A stretch of DNA of 64,000 nucleotides. Source: Macrostomum hystrix (taxonomy: Eukaryota > Platyhelminthes > Macrostomidae). Under the pieces are notes generated by a model. That model was given only the letters and a program-made list of their open reading frames with translations. It had not been told where the DNA came from and ran no database searches. The DNA lies in the NCBI GenBank assembly GCA_950097015.1, contig CATNEN010000039.1:4352001-4416000 (forward strand), written 5' to 3'. The translations under genes were made by a program, and so were the position numbers. The first letter of the stretch is position 1, and each line of letters begins with the position of its first letter. Of this stretch, positions 23,110 through 34,244 are shown piece by piece.

Positions 23110-26100
23110 ACATATTGGAACTCCTCCTTCAGAGGTAATAGCAGGAAGTGGAACTCCTCCTTCAGAGGTAATAGCAGGGATTGGAACTCCTCCTTCAGAG
23201 GTAATAGCAGGGATTGGAACTCCTCCTTCAGAGGTAATAGCAGGGATTGGAACTCCTCCTTCAGAGTTAATAGCAGGAAGTGGAACTCCTTCAGAGTTAA
23301 TAGCAGGGATTGGAACTCCTCCTTCAGAGTTAATAGCAGGGATTGGAACTCCTCCTTCAGAGTTAATAGTAGGGATTGGAACTCCTCCTTCAGAGTTAAT
23401 AGCAGGGATTGGAACTCCTCCTTCAGAGTTAATAGCAGGGATTGGAACTCCTCCTTCAGAGTTAATAGTAGGGATTGGAACTCCTCCTTCAGCGTTAATA
23501 GCAGGGACTGGAACTCCTACCTTCAGAGTTAATAGCAGGGATTGGAACTCCTCCTTCAGAGTTAATAGTAGGGATTGGAACTCCTCCTTCAGAGTTAATA
23601 GCAGGAATTGGAACTCCTCCTTCAGAGTTAATAGTAGGGACTGGAACTCCTCCTTCAGAGTTAATAGTAGGGATTGGAACTCCTCCTTCAGAGTTAATAG
23701 CAGGAATTGGAACTCCTCCTTCAGAGTTAATAGTAGGGATTGGAACTCCTCCTTCAGAGTTAATAGTAGGGACTGGAACTCCTCCTTCAGAGTTAATAGT
23801 AGGGATTGGAACTCCTCCTTCAGAGTTAATAGCAGGGATTGGAACTCCTCCTTCAGAGTTAATAGTAGGGATTGGAACTCCTCCTTCAGAGTTAATAGCA
23901 GGGATTGGAACTCCTCCTTCAGAGTTAATAGTAGGGATTGGAACTCCTCCTTCAGAGTTAATAGCAGGGATTGGAACTCCTCCTTCAGAGTTAATAGTAG
24001 GGATTGGAACTCCTCCTTCAGAGTTAATAGCAGGGATTGGAACTCCTCCTTCAGAGTTAATAGTAGGGATTGGAACTCCTCCTTCAGAGTTAATAGCAGG
24101 GATTGGAACTCCTCCTTCAGAGTTAATAGCAGGGATTGGAACTCCTCCTTCAGAGTTAATAGTAGGGATTGGAACTCCTCCTTCAGCGTTAATAGCAGGG
24201 ACTGGAACTCCTACCTTCAGAGTTAATAGCAGGGATTGGAACTCCTCCTTCAGAGTTAATAGCAGGGATTGGAACTCCTCCTTCAGAGTTAATAGCAGGG
24301 ATTGGAACTCCTCCTTCAGAGTTAATAGTAGGGATTGGAACTCCTCCTTCAGAGTTAATAGCAGGAATCGGAACTCCTCCTTCAGAGTTAATAGCAGGGA
24401 TTGGAACTCCTCCTTCAGAGTTAATAGCAGGGATTGGAACTCCTCCTTCAGAGTTAATAGCAGGGATTGGAACTCCTCCTTCAGAGTTAATAGTAGGGAT
24501 TGGAACTCCTCCTTCAGAGTTAATAGCAGGGATTGGAACTCCTCCTTCAGAGTTAATAGCAGGGATTGGAACTCCTCCTTCAGAGTTAATAGCAGGAATT
24601 GGAACTCCTCCTTCAGAGTTAATAGTAGGGATTGGAACTCCTCCTTCAGAGTTAATTGCAGGGACTGGAACTCCTCCTTCAGAGTTAATTGCAGGGACTG
24701 GAACTCCTACCTTCAGAGTTAATAGCAGGAATTGGAACTCCTCCTTCAGAGTTAATAGCAGGGATTGGAACTCCTCCTTCAGAGTTAATAGCAGGGATTG
24801 GAACTCCTCCTTCAGAGTTAATAGCAGGAATTGGAACTCCTCCTTCAGAGTTAATAGCAGGGATTGGAACTCCTCCTTCAGAGTTAATAGTAGGGATTGG
24901 AACTCCTCCTTCAGAGTTAATAGCAGGGATTGGAACTCCTCCTTCAGAGTTAATAGTAGGGATTGGAACTCCTCCTTCAGAGTTAATTGCAGGGACTGGA
25001 ACTCCTACCTTCAGAGTTAATAGCAGGAATTGGAACTCCTCCTTCAGAGTTAATAGCAGGAATTGGAACTCCTCCTTCAGAGTTAATAGCAGGGATTGGA
25101 ACTCCTCCTTCAGAGTTAATAGTAGGGATTGGAACTCCTCCTTCAGAGTTAATAGCAGGGATTGGAACTCCTCCTTCAGAGTTAATAGCAGGGATTGGAA
25201 CTCCTCCTTCAGAGTTAATAGCAGGAATTGGAACTCCTCCTTCAGAGTTAATAGTAGGGATTGGAACTCCTCCTTCAGAGTTAATTGCAGGGACTGGAAC
25301 TCCTACCTTCAGAGTTAATAGCAGGAATTGGAACTCCTCCTTCAGAGTTAATAGCAGGGATTGGAACTCCTCCTTCAGAGTTAATAGCAGGGATTGGAAC
25401 TCCTCCTTCAGAGTTAATAGCAGGAATTGGAACTCCTCCTTCAGAGTTAATAGCAGGGATTGGAACTCCTCCTTCAGAGTTAATAGTAGGGATTGGAACT
25501 CCTCCTTCAGAGTTAATAGCAGGGATTGGAACTCCTCCTTCAGAGTTAATAGTAGGGATTGGAACTCCTCCTTCAGAGTTAATTGCAGGGACTGGAACTC
25601 CTACCTTCAGAGTTAATAGCAGGAATTGGAACTCCTCCTTCAGAGTTAATAGCAGGGATTGGAACTCCTCCTTCAGAGTTAATAGCAGGGATTGGAACTC
25701 CTCCTTCAGAGTTAATAGTAGGGATTGGAACTCCTCCTTCAGAGTTAATAGTAGGGATTGGAACTCCTCCTTCAGAGTTAATAGTAGGGATTGGAACTCC
25801 TCCTTCAGAGTTAATAGCAGGGATTGGAACTCCTCCTTCAGAGTTAATAGTAGGGATTGGAACTCCTCCTTCAGAGTTAATAGCAGGGATTGGAACTCCT
25901 CCTTCAGAGTTAATAGTAGGGATTGGAACTCCTCCTTCAGAGTTAATAGCAGGGATTGGAACTCCTCCTTCAGAGTTAATAGTAGGGATTGGAACTCCTC
26001 CTTCAGAGTTAATAGCAGGAATTGGAACTCCTCCTTCAGAGTTAATAGCAGGGATTGGAACTCCTCCTTCAGAGTTAATAGTAGGGATTGGAACTCCTCC

Positions 26101-26755
26101 TTCAGAGTTAATAGCAGGGATTGGAACTCCTCCTTCAGAGTTAATAGCAGGGATTGGAACTCCTCCTTCAGAGTTAATAGTAGGGATTGGAACTCCTCCT
26201 TCAGAGTTAATAGCAGGAATTGGAACTCCTCCTTCAGAGTTAATAGTAGGGATTGGAACTCCTCCTTCAGAGTTAATTGCAGGGACTGGAACTCCTACCT
26301 TCAGAGTTAATAGCAGGAATTGGAACTCCTCCTTCAGAGTTAATAGCAGGGATTGGAACTCCTCCTTCAGAGTTAATAGCAGGGATTGGAACTCCTCCTT
26401 CAGAGTTAATAGCAGGGACTGGAACTCCTCCTTCAGAGTTAATAGTAGGGATTGGAACTCCTCCTTCAGAGTTAATAGCAGGGATTGGAACTCCTCCTTC
26501 AGAGTTAATAGCAGGAATTGGAACTCCTCCTTCAGAGTTAATAGCAGGGATTGGAACTCCTCCTTCAGAGTTAATAGTAGGGATTGGAACTCCTCCTTCA
26601 GAGTTAATAGCAGGGATTGGAACTCCTCCTTCAGAGTTAATAGTAGGGATTGGAACTCCTCCTTCAGAGTTAATTGCAGGAATGGGAACTCCTTCAGAGT
26701 TAATTGCAGGAATGGGAACTCCTTCAGAATTAATTGCAGGAAACGGATTTCGGAG
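23110..26755 (+). repeat. 33-bp minisatellite with higher-order structure (about 110 copies)
   Basis: Unit ATTGGAACTCCTCCTTCAGA plus 13 bp (GTTAATAGCAGGG), with GCAGGG/GTAGGG and AATT variants. A variant with an extra base (GGGACTGGAACTCCTACC) recurs at 298-bp spacing (24689, 24987, 25285, 25583) and 694-bp spacing (25583 to 26277; 23517 to 24211), that is 9 and 21 units plus 1 bp. Period 33 keeps frames of about 400 codons open on both strands; none has a flanking domain. Confidence 0.95.
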
Positions 26756-26759
26756 TTAA

Positions 26760-28234
26760 TAACTTGTAAGACCAATACAGTAAATCACTAATCACTCAAT
26801 CACAAAAAACTCTACGTAAGAAGAGAATATCTTTTCTAAGTCTCATTTCCATTTTTAACTTCTTGTGCTTAGTATTAATTATTTATAATTCCATGTGTAA
26901 TTGTGGCCTAGAAATTATGTCGCGCCTTGGAGCCAATCTTTAGCTTGAATAAATAGTATTCGTCTATTGCACCGTTCCGCAAACAGCATGTCTTGTAAAC
27001 ATTTTTGTGTACTGTATTTACTGTATTCAATTATTCAATTAAAAGCGGTGAAATCTGACGTTCAAATAAATTTATGACCCCGTTTGTTAAGATTGTAATT
27101 TTCACCTTTTTAATGTTTTCCCGCGAACCACTCAAACTCAACTCAAATCCTATCACACGCAATCTCAGACCTTGTTATCTTAATTTTTCCATGCACCCTA
27201 ATTGAACCACCCAGCGATGTACGAGTCAACAAAAGAACTATTTTTCTGCCAAAAATGCTTTATTTTTATGTTTTTTCTTACTCAGATATTAACTTTTGCG
27301 CTATTAAACCGCAGTTCCCTTGTATATCTATCAGATCAGCCCTAGGTTTCGCGTATTTATAGCATCTTCCCAGCCTTGCTGACTGATTCACATTTATTTG
27401 AATACGTTTAATCATGGACAGGTCCGAGTTCAAACCAATGCAAGTTTGTTGCTTATATTTGTTGAAAATGGTAGAAAACGAGTAAAACGAGTGTCTGCCT
27501 CCGCGTGTGCGAATGATCTCAGTATAGAAAAAGAATGCAGCCAGCTAACTTTATAAGCTATCTTGTCCTTTAGACAGTCACAGCAGACGATAGAATCAGA
27601 AGCCTATAGCGGCGCACAATGGACTTCTTGACAGACCTCAAGACAGATTCTTAACAGATTTCGCTCGCATAACTAATGCCTGGAAAAATTTCCATTTGAC
27701 AATATCAGCACAGCGGCAGTTATTGCCTGGCAGTTCAGCATCGATGGACACACAATCCTGCAATATAGGAAGCTTTTCACAGCAGCAGCAGCAGCAGTTG
27801 CTAGCGGCGGTCTTCTGGTCGAAGGAATTCCTCGATACAAAAGCAATGTATACACCGAGGCTTGCAGTGAAGGAGCCCGTACGGAAAATGGCAAACTGGG
27901 AGGTCAACCCCACAGGAAAGAAGCTTTCACTCGAACTTTATCTGCGCATTTGCACTGTCGCACATGGAGGAGACAACAGCCAATACTCAACTTAACTATT
28001 TACTCAACTAGATCTTGCGCTCAAGGTAGGCCGGTGGTGAGGCTAAAAGGCAACAGAGCATGGGATTTCTCTGTCTCTCTCTCTTGTTAAAGCTGAAACG
28101 CGCCATAGCATTTGCATCTCGCAATTCTAGAATTTCGCTTCAGCCAACAACTGCGATGCCACAGCTGCAGCACTCGCAACTAAGTCACAGTTTTAACTGC
28201 CTACAGTATAGATTCACATGCCAACTGAGAGAAT
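26760..28234. other. Intergenic, no supported gene
   Basis: AT-rich unique sequence. A 99-codon frame at 27696-27995 holds a short CAG run but shows no domain or splice support. AATAAA hexamers near 26949 and 27066 have no associated gene. Confidence 0.5.
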
Positions 28235-30695
28235 TGAGGATTAAAGCATGGGGATCTGGGAGAATTGAGGATTAAAGCATGAGGATCTGGGAGAATTGAG
28301 GATTAAAGCATGAGGATCAGTGAGAATTGAGGATTAAAGCATGAGGATCAGTGAGAATTGAGGATTAAAGCATGAGGATCAGTGAGAATTGAGGATAAAA
28401 GCATGAGGATCTGTGAGAATTGAGGATTAAAGCATGAGGATCAGTGAGAATTGAGGATTAAAGCATGAGGATCAGTGAGAATTGAGGATAAAAGCATGAG
28501 GATCTGTGAGAATTGAGGATAAAAGCATGAGGATCAGTGAGAATTGAGGATTAAAGCATGAGGATCTGGGAGAATTGAGGATTAAAGCATGAGGATCAGT
28601 GAGAATTGAGGATTAAAGCATGAGGATCAGTGAGAATTGAGGATTAAAGCATGAGTATCAGTGAGAATTGAGGATTAAAGCATGAGGATCTGTGAGAATT
28701 GAGGATTAAAGCATGAGGATCAGTGAGAATTGAGGATTAAAGCATGAGGATCAGTGAGAATTGAGGATTAAAGCATCAGGATCTGGGAGAATTGAGGATT
28801 AAAGCATGAGGATCTGTGAGAATTGAGGATTAAAGCATGAGGATCAGTGAGAATTGAGGATTAAAGCATGAGGATCAGTGAGAATTGAGGATAAAAGCAT
28901 GAGGATCTGTGAGAATTGAGGATAAAAGCATGAGGATCAGTGAGAATTGAGGATTAAAGCATGAGGATCTGGGAGAATTGAGGATTAAAGCATGAGGATC
29001 AGTGAGAATTGAGGATTAAAGCATGAGGATCAGTGAGAATTGAGGATTAAAGCATGAGTATCAGTGAGAATTGAGGATTAAAGCATGAGGATCTGTGAGA
29101 ATTGAGGATTAAAGCATGAGGATCAGTGAGAATTGAGGATTAAAGCATGAGGATCAGTGAGAATTGAGGATTAAAGCATCAGGATCTGGGAGAATTGAGG
29201 ATTAAAGCATGAGGATCTGTGAGAATTGAGGATTAAAGCATGAGGATCAGTGAGAATTGAGGATTAAAGCATGAGGATCAGTGAGAATTGAGGATTAAAG
29301 CATGAGGATCAGTGAGAATTGAGGATTAAAGCATGAGGATCAGTGAGAATTGAGGATTAAAGCATGAGGATCAGTGAGAATTGAGGATTAAAGCATGAGG
29401 ATCAGTGAGAATTAAGGATTAAAGCATGAGGATCAGTGAGAATTGAGGATTAAAGCATGAGGATCAGTGAGAATTGAGGATTAAAGCATGAGGATCAGTG
29501 AGAATTGAGGATTAAAGCATGAGGATCAGTGAGAATTGAGGATTAAAGCATGAGGATCAGTGAGAATTGAGGATTAAAGCCTGAGGATCAGTGAGAATTG
29601 AGGATTAAAGCATGAGGATCTGGGAGAATTGAGGATAAAAGCATGAGGATCAGTGAGAATTGAGGATTAAAGCATGAGGATCAGTGAGAATTGAGGATTA
29701 AAGCATGAGGATCAGTGAGAATTGAGGATTAAAGCCTGAGGATCAGTGAGAATTGAGGATTAAAGCATGAGGATCAGTGAGAATTGAGGATTAAAGCATG
29801 AGGATCAGTGAGAATTGAGGATTAAAGCAAGAGGATCAGTGAGAATTGAGGATTAAAACATGAGGATCTGTGAGAATTGAGGATTAAAGCATGAGGATCT
29901 GGGAGAATTGAGGATTAAAGCATGAGGATCTGGGAGAATTGAGGATTAAAGCATGAGGATCAGTGAGAATTGAGGATTAAAGCATGAGTATCAGTGAGAA
30001 TTGAGGATTAAAGCATGAGTATCAGTGAGAATTGATGATTAAAGCATGAGGATCTGGGAGAATTGAGGATTGAAGAATGAGGATCAGTGAGAATTGAGGA
30101 TTAAAGCATGAGGATCTGTGAGAATTGAGGATTAAAGCATGAGGATCAGTGAGAATTGAGGATTGAAGAATGAGGATCAGGGAGAATTGAGGATTAAAGC
30201 ATGAGGATCTGGGAGAATTGAGGATTAAAGCATGAGGATCAGTGAGAATTGAGGATTAAAGCATGAGGATCTGGGAGAATTGAGGATTAAAGCATGAGGA
30301 TCTGGGAGAATTGAGGATTAAAGCATGAGGATCAGTGAGAATTGAGGATTAAAGCATGAGGATCAGTGAGAATTGAGGATTAAAGCATGAGGATCAGTGA
30401 GAATTGAGGATAAAAGCATGAGGATCTGGGAGAATTGAGGATTAAAGCATGAGGATCAGTGAGAATTGAGGATTAAAGCATGAGGATCAGTGAGAATTGA
30501 GGATTAAAGCATGAGGATCAGTGAGAATTGAGGATTAAAGCATGAGGATCAGTGAGAATTGAGGATTAAAGCATGAGGATCAGTGAGAATTGAGGATTAA
30601 AGCATGAGGATCAGTGAGAATTGAGGATTAAAGCATGAGGATCAGTGAGAATTGAGGATTAAAGCATGAGGATCTGGGAGAATTGAGGATCAAAG
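28235..30695 (+). repeat. 31-bp minisatellite with 403-bp higher-order repeat (about 79 copies)
   Basis: Unit GATCAGTGAGAATTGAGGAT plus TAAAGCATGAG; variants have GATCTGTGAG, GATCTGGGAG and GGATAAAAG. Rare variants ATGAGTATCA (28651, 29054) and CATCAGGATC (28774, 29177) recur exactly 403 bp apart (13 units). Confidence 0.95.
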
Positions 30696-31406
30696 TACGA
30701 GTTGGTTAGATCTAATTCTACTAATGACTAAAAGAGCAATGAGAAACATGTATAAAGCAATAAATAGATGCAAATCGAGGCCTGCATTTAACTAAAAGTG
30801 CAAGGCCTTCAAGTATAGCTGCAGCATCATTACATCAAGGACGTGCGCGCCAGTGTTAATTACTCGTACAATGAGAAAAAACAGAATCTAAACTCTGGTA
30901 AAACACTCGCATCTTCTAGTGTGCGTGTCAATCTTAAAATCTGCATATAGTTTTTCTTGCAAGCTGTGGATTGTTCAAATTGTAAAAAAGCACAAATGCC
31001 ACATGATCTGTTTCTGTTACTGTTTAAAACAACTATAGTTTTTACTTCTCGCAATGGAAGCCGGAAAATGCGAACTTTCAAACAGATTTTTCTTCTATTT
31101 CTGAGAGCTTTTGCGTTTGAAAATGTACGAACTGTTTAAGGATGAAAATTAGCATTAAATCTCTGACAAACTAATTTACTGATTATGATCAACACGAATT
31201 CGATTTAGCAATAGTGAGTCTACAGGAAATTAAGTTAGCCAAAGAACCAACGAAAAGAACCAATTCTACAGTCAATCCGTTTCAATCCGTATCATTTTCG
31301 CCTGAAAACAAATTTCGGTAGTGATATTTTTTTTAGCCTACTCATAGAACTAGAAAGTAGCATGATGCGGACATTTTTCTTATTAAAGGCATTTTCTGTT
31401 TAAAAG
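30696..31406. other. 3' flank of MRPS28, nothing else recognised
   Basis: AT-rich unique sequence. Short frames only. No canonical poly(A) hexamer on the minus strand close to the MRPS28 stop. Confidence 0.45.
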
Positions 31407-32333
31407 TCAAAGAACTTTTGGTGTCTGAATTGTGGTGTCGTTCATCATCGCGAATTCGTCAGCCGCCGCAGCTTGGGCTTCGGCCTCTTCAAGCAGAGCC
31501 AACCGCATCAGCGACAGGCGCAGAGGACTAACAGTGTCGGCGTCGACGCTGGCGCGGTCCTTATCGCTGAATGAAGCCGATTCCGACTCGATGGACGCCG
31601 CCATGTCAGCGGTTTCACCTGGCGCAGCTGGGCGCAAGCCAAGCAGGACGGCATCGGCTTCACCGAGTGTCACGTGACGCTCCGAGCCGAGGAAGCGTGA
31701 CGTCATCTCCGGGTCGATGAGGCGCAGCATGACCTGGGCGCCGCGCACGTATTTGTCATTGTTGACCCGGGGCGCCGGGCACACCGCGTGGAACTTGCCA
31801 CCGAAGTCAATGTACAGATTGCCCTCGTAGCGCTCGAACACTCGGCCGCACACAATGCGATTCTCGAAATTGCCCAGCTCAACAAATGAGCTCCGCCGGA
31901 GCAGGCTGGCAAAGCTGCCGCCAACGCTATCTTCGTCCAGCGATTTCAGCGGCCGAATCCGCGGCGCGTCAGCGAATAGCGCGTAGTCGGACCAGGCCAG
32001 GCAGTTGGGCGGCAGCTCCGCTCGTTTGACGCGGGCTGACTGCAGTCTTTGTCTGGGCGAGTCTTTGTCCTCATCAGCTGAGGCTTCTTCAATCTGGCGA
32101 CGCCGCAGATCGGACCGGCGATTTTCCAGCGCCACCCGTTTGGTGGCGCCGGCTCGCTCGCGCCGCATCTGTTCGTACAGGGGCGCATTGTCGGAGCGAA
32201 CCCGGGTCGGCTCACGCGGCTTCGCCCCGGTTGAACCGGCTGACACCGAAGATGCGGCAGCCGCCTTGGAGGCGAGCAGGCGACGCTGGCCAACAAAGCT
32301 GCGACTCAGCGAAATAGCAAGCGACCGCTGCAT
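31407..32333 (-). CDS. MRPS28: Mitochondrial small ribosomal subunit protein bS1m (MRPS28)
   Basis: A 308-aa single-exon frame. The ATG at 32333 starts MQRSLAISLSRSFVGQRR, an Arg/Ser-rich, acid-free leader typical of mitochondrial import; the longer frame from 32489 runs into SINE sequence and is not used. Family signatures recalled from animal MRPS28: GSFASLLRRS (139-148), VCGRVFERYEGN, LYIDFGGKFHAVC (173-185), LRLIDPEMTSRFLG and a terminal VLLGL. The protein is an S1-like component of the mitoribosome small subunit in the matrix. It is longer than the human protein (187 aa) because of a charged insert after the leader (about 50-130) and an Ala/Glu-rich tail. A family-1 SINE lies 137 bp upstream of the ATG. 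Confidence 0.93.
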   Translation of the reverse strand: MQRSLAISLSRSFVGQRRLLASKAAAASSVSAGSTGAKPREPTRVRSDNAPLYEQMRRERAGATKRVALENRRSDLRRRQIEEASADEDKDSPRQRLQSARVKRAELPPNCLAWSDYALFADAPRIRPLKSLDEDSVGGSFASLLRRSSFVELGNFENRIVCGRVFERYEGNLYIDFGGKFHAVCPAPRVNNDKYVRGAQVMLRLIDPEMTSRFLGSERHVTLGEADAVLLGLRPAAPGETADMAASIESESASFSDKDRASVDADTVSPLRLSLMRLALLEEAEAQAAAADEFAMMNDTTIQTPKVL

Positions 32334-32469
32334 TGATTGGCGCTGCTTTTGCAAGTGCAATTCAATTAAATTATGCCCTTGGCGTCTACTGCTAGTAGTG
32401 CTGGCAGAACATAGCTGCAATTTTTTAGAAATAAAATGTTTCTTATAAACTAGTAACAGGAGGTTTTCA

Positions 32470-32715
32470 AGGGGGTGAGTGGCAACCAAGGTCCCTGGGC
32501 TCGAATCCGAGGCGAGGCCGCATTCCTTCGGGGCGCAGCCACGGAGAGAAGGCTTGGGGGCTTGTCGTGCAATTTACGCCGTTGAGGGTCAACCTCCAAG
32601 GCACAGCGAGAGTGTACACCACCTGACAATCAGAAAGTCAGGGCAGATGTACACACCTGTGTGCGTGTGTGCTCAGGCCTCAGCGGAATGGGCAGATCCA
32701 CCAAAGGAGAGGCTA
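32470..32715 (+). mobile_element. tRNA-derived SINE, family 1 (5' flank of MRPS28)
   Basis: Shares GGTCCCTGGGCTCGAATCC (B-box region), GAGAGAAGGCTTGGGGGCTT and the CTTGTCGTGCAATTTACGCC body with the copies at 12.2 and 43 kb. The A-box segment is deleted. It is antisense to MRPS28 and close to where its promoter must lie. Confidence 0.8.
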
Positions 32716-32719
32716 TCCC

Positions 32720-33362
32720 CGAACCTTAACTTAAGACGAATCTTAACCCAATGGAGACAATATAACCTGATACAGTTGGCTGCGGCCGTGCCACTAACTG
32801 TTCAACCTATTAGGCTATTAATCATGGTATAGGTACAAGCCTCTGTGTGGGAGAATTATCCCTAAACTGAGCAATGCTCACTTAAATGGGAAATTTGTCT
32901 ATGGAACATAACTCGCTGATTCATTATACCGCAATGCCAAATCCAAATCGAAGTTTGAGCAGTTTTTCGCAGAGCAATGGGAAATCGCAGAGATAAGCCA
33001 ATGAAAGGAGAGCAGACATTTATTTAGTTTCTCTCGGCATTAGATCTAGAAAGTTACATTTAGCAAACAATAATAATGTAAAACAATGCTATGACAGACT
33101 TACAATAGCAATCATGGGACGGAATTAAGAAGTGGAAAGGCCAAATCATGTTAACAAAATATTATTATAAAACTACTGCCAATATAAAAAACTAGCATTT
33201 TATTTATTGTCATGATACAAGCCTAAAAAGTTAAGAAATTTTAGTTGAGCACCCTTTAGTTGAGCGCCAGCACTTTTTAAACACAATTGTATCCACCACG
33301 ATGCTTCAATTAGCAGCTTAAATATCCTATCTACATGTGAAAATTGATTGCACCTGCCACAC
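32720..33362. other. AT-rich intergenic, possible SFI1 3' end
   Basis: No gene seen. On the minus strand AATAAA occurs at 33199-33204; it could end SFI1 transcripts, which would then include the whole 34-bp array in the 3' UTR. Confidence 0.35.
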
Positions 33363-34207
33363 ACTCTACCAGACATTCAGTAGACACCAGCTACCCACTC
33401 TACCAGACATTCAGTAGACACCAGCTACCCACTCTACCAGACATTCAGTAGAGACCAGCTACCCACTCTACCAGACATTCAGTAGAGACCAGCTACCCAC
33501 TCTACCAGACATTTAGTAGACACCAGCTAATCACTCTACCAGACATTCAGTAGAGACCAGCTACCCACTCTACCAGACATTCAGTAGAGACCAGCTACCC
33601 ACTCTACCAGACATTCAGTAGACACCAGCTAACAACTCTACCAGACATTCAGTTGACACCAGCTAACAACTCTACCAGACATTCAGTAGACACCAGCTAC
33701 CCACTCTACCAGACATTCAGTAGACACCAGCTAATCACTCTACCAGACATTCAGTAGACACCAGCTAATCACTCTACCAGACATTTAGTAGACACCAGCT
33801 ACCCACTCTACCAGACATTCAGTAGACACCAGCCAATCACTCTACCAGACATTCAGTAGACACCAGCTACCCACTCTACCAGACATTCAGTAGACACCAG
33901 CTAATCACTTTACCAGACATTCAGTAGAGACCAGCTACCCACTCTACCAGACATTCAGTAGACACCAGCTACCCACTCTACCAGACATTCAGTAGACACC
34001 AGCTACCCACTCTACCAGACATTCAGTAGACACCAGCTAATCACTTTACCAGACATTCAGTAGAGACCAGCTACCCACTCTACCAGACATTCAGTAGACA
34101 CCAGCTAACAACTCTACCAGACATTCAGTAGACACCAGCTAACAACTCTACCAGACATTCAGTAGACACCAGCTAACCACTCTACCAGACATTCAGTAGA
34201 CACCAAC
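33363..34207 (+). repeat. 34-bp minisatellite abutting the SFI1 stop codon (about 25 copies)
   Basis: Unit ACTCTACCAGACATTCAGTA plus 14 bp, period 34 (33363, 33397). The last degenerate copy (CCACCAGACGCTCAGT) is 13 bp from the SFI1 stop codon, so the array seems to have expanded from the SFI1 3' UTR. Confidence 0.95.
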
Positions 34208-34244
34208 CACCCGATCCACCAGACGCTCAGTCTCCCGCAGGCAG

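Noticed and set aside
23056-26791. Long frames with FRVNSRDWNSS or SELIAGIGTPP repeats
   Set aside because: Product of a 33-bp satellite; both strands are open and neither frame connects to unique coding sequence.
27696-27995. 99-codon frame with a short poly-Q
   Set aside because: CAG runs are common in this genome; no domain, start context or splice evidence.
32334-32489. Upstream extension of the MRPS28 frame to 32489
   Set aside because: The added 52 codons read through UTR and SINE sequence and would bury the mitochondrial leader; ATG 32333 gives a normal leader.
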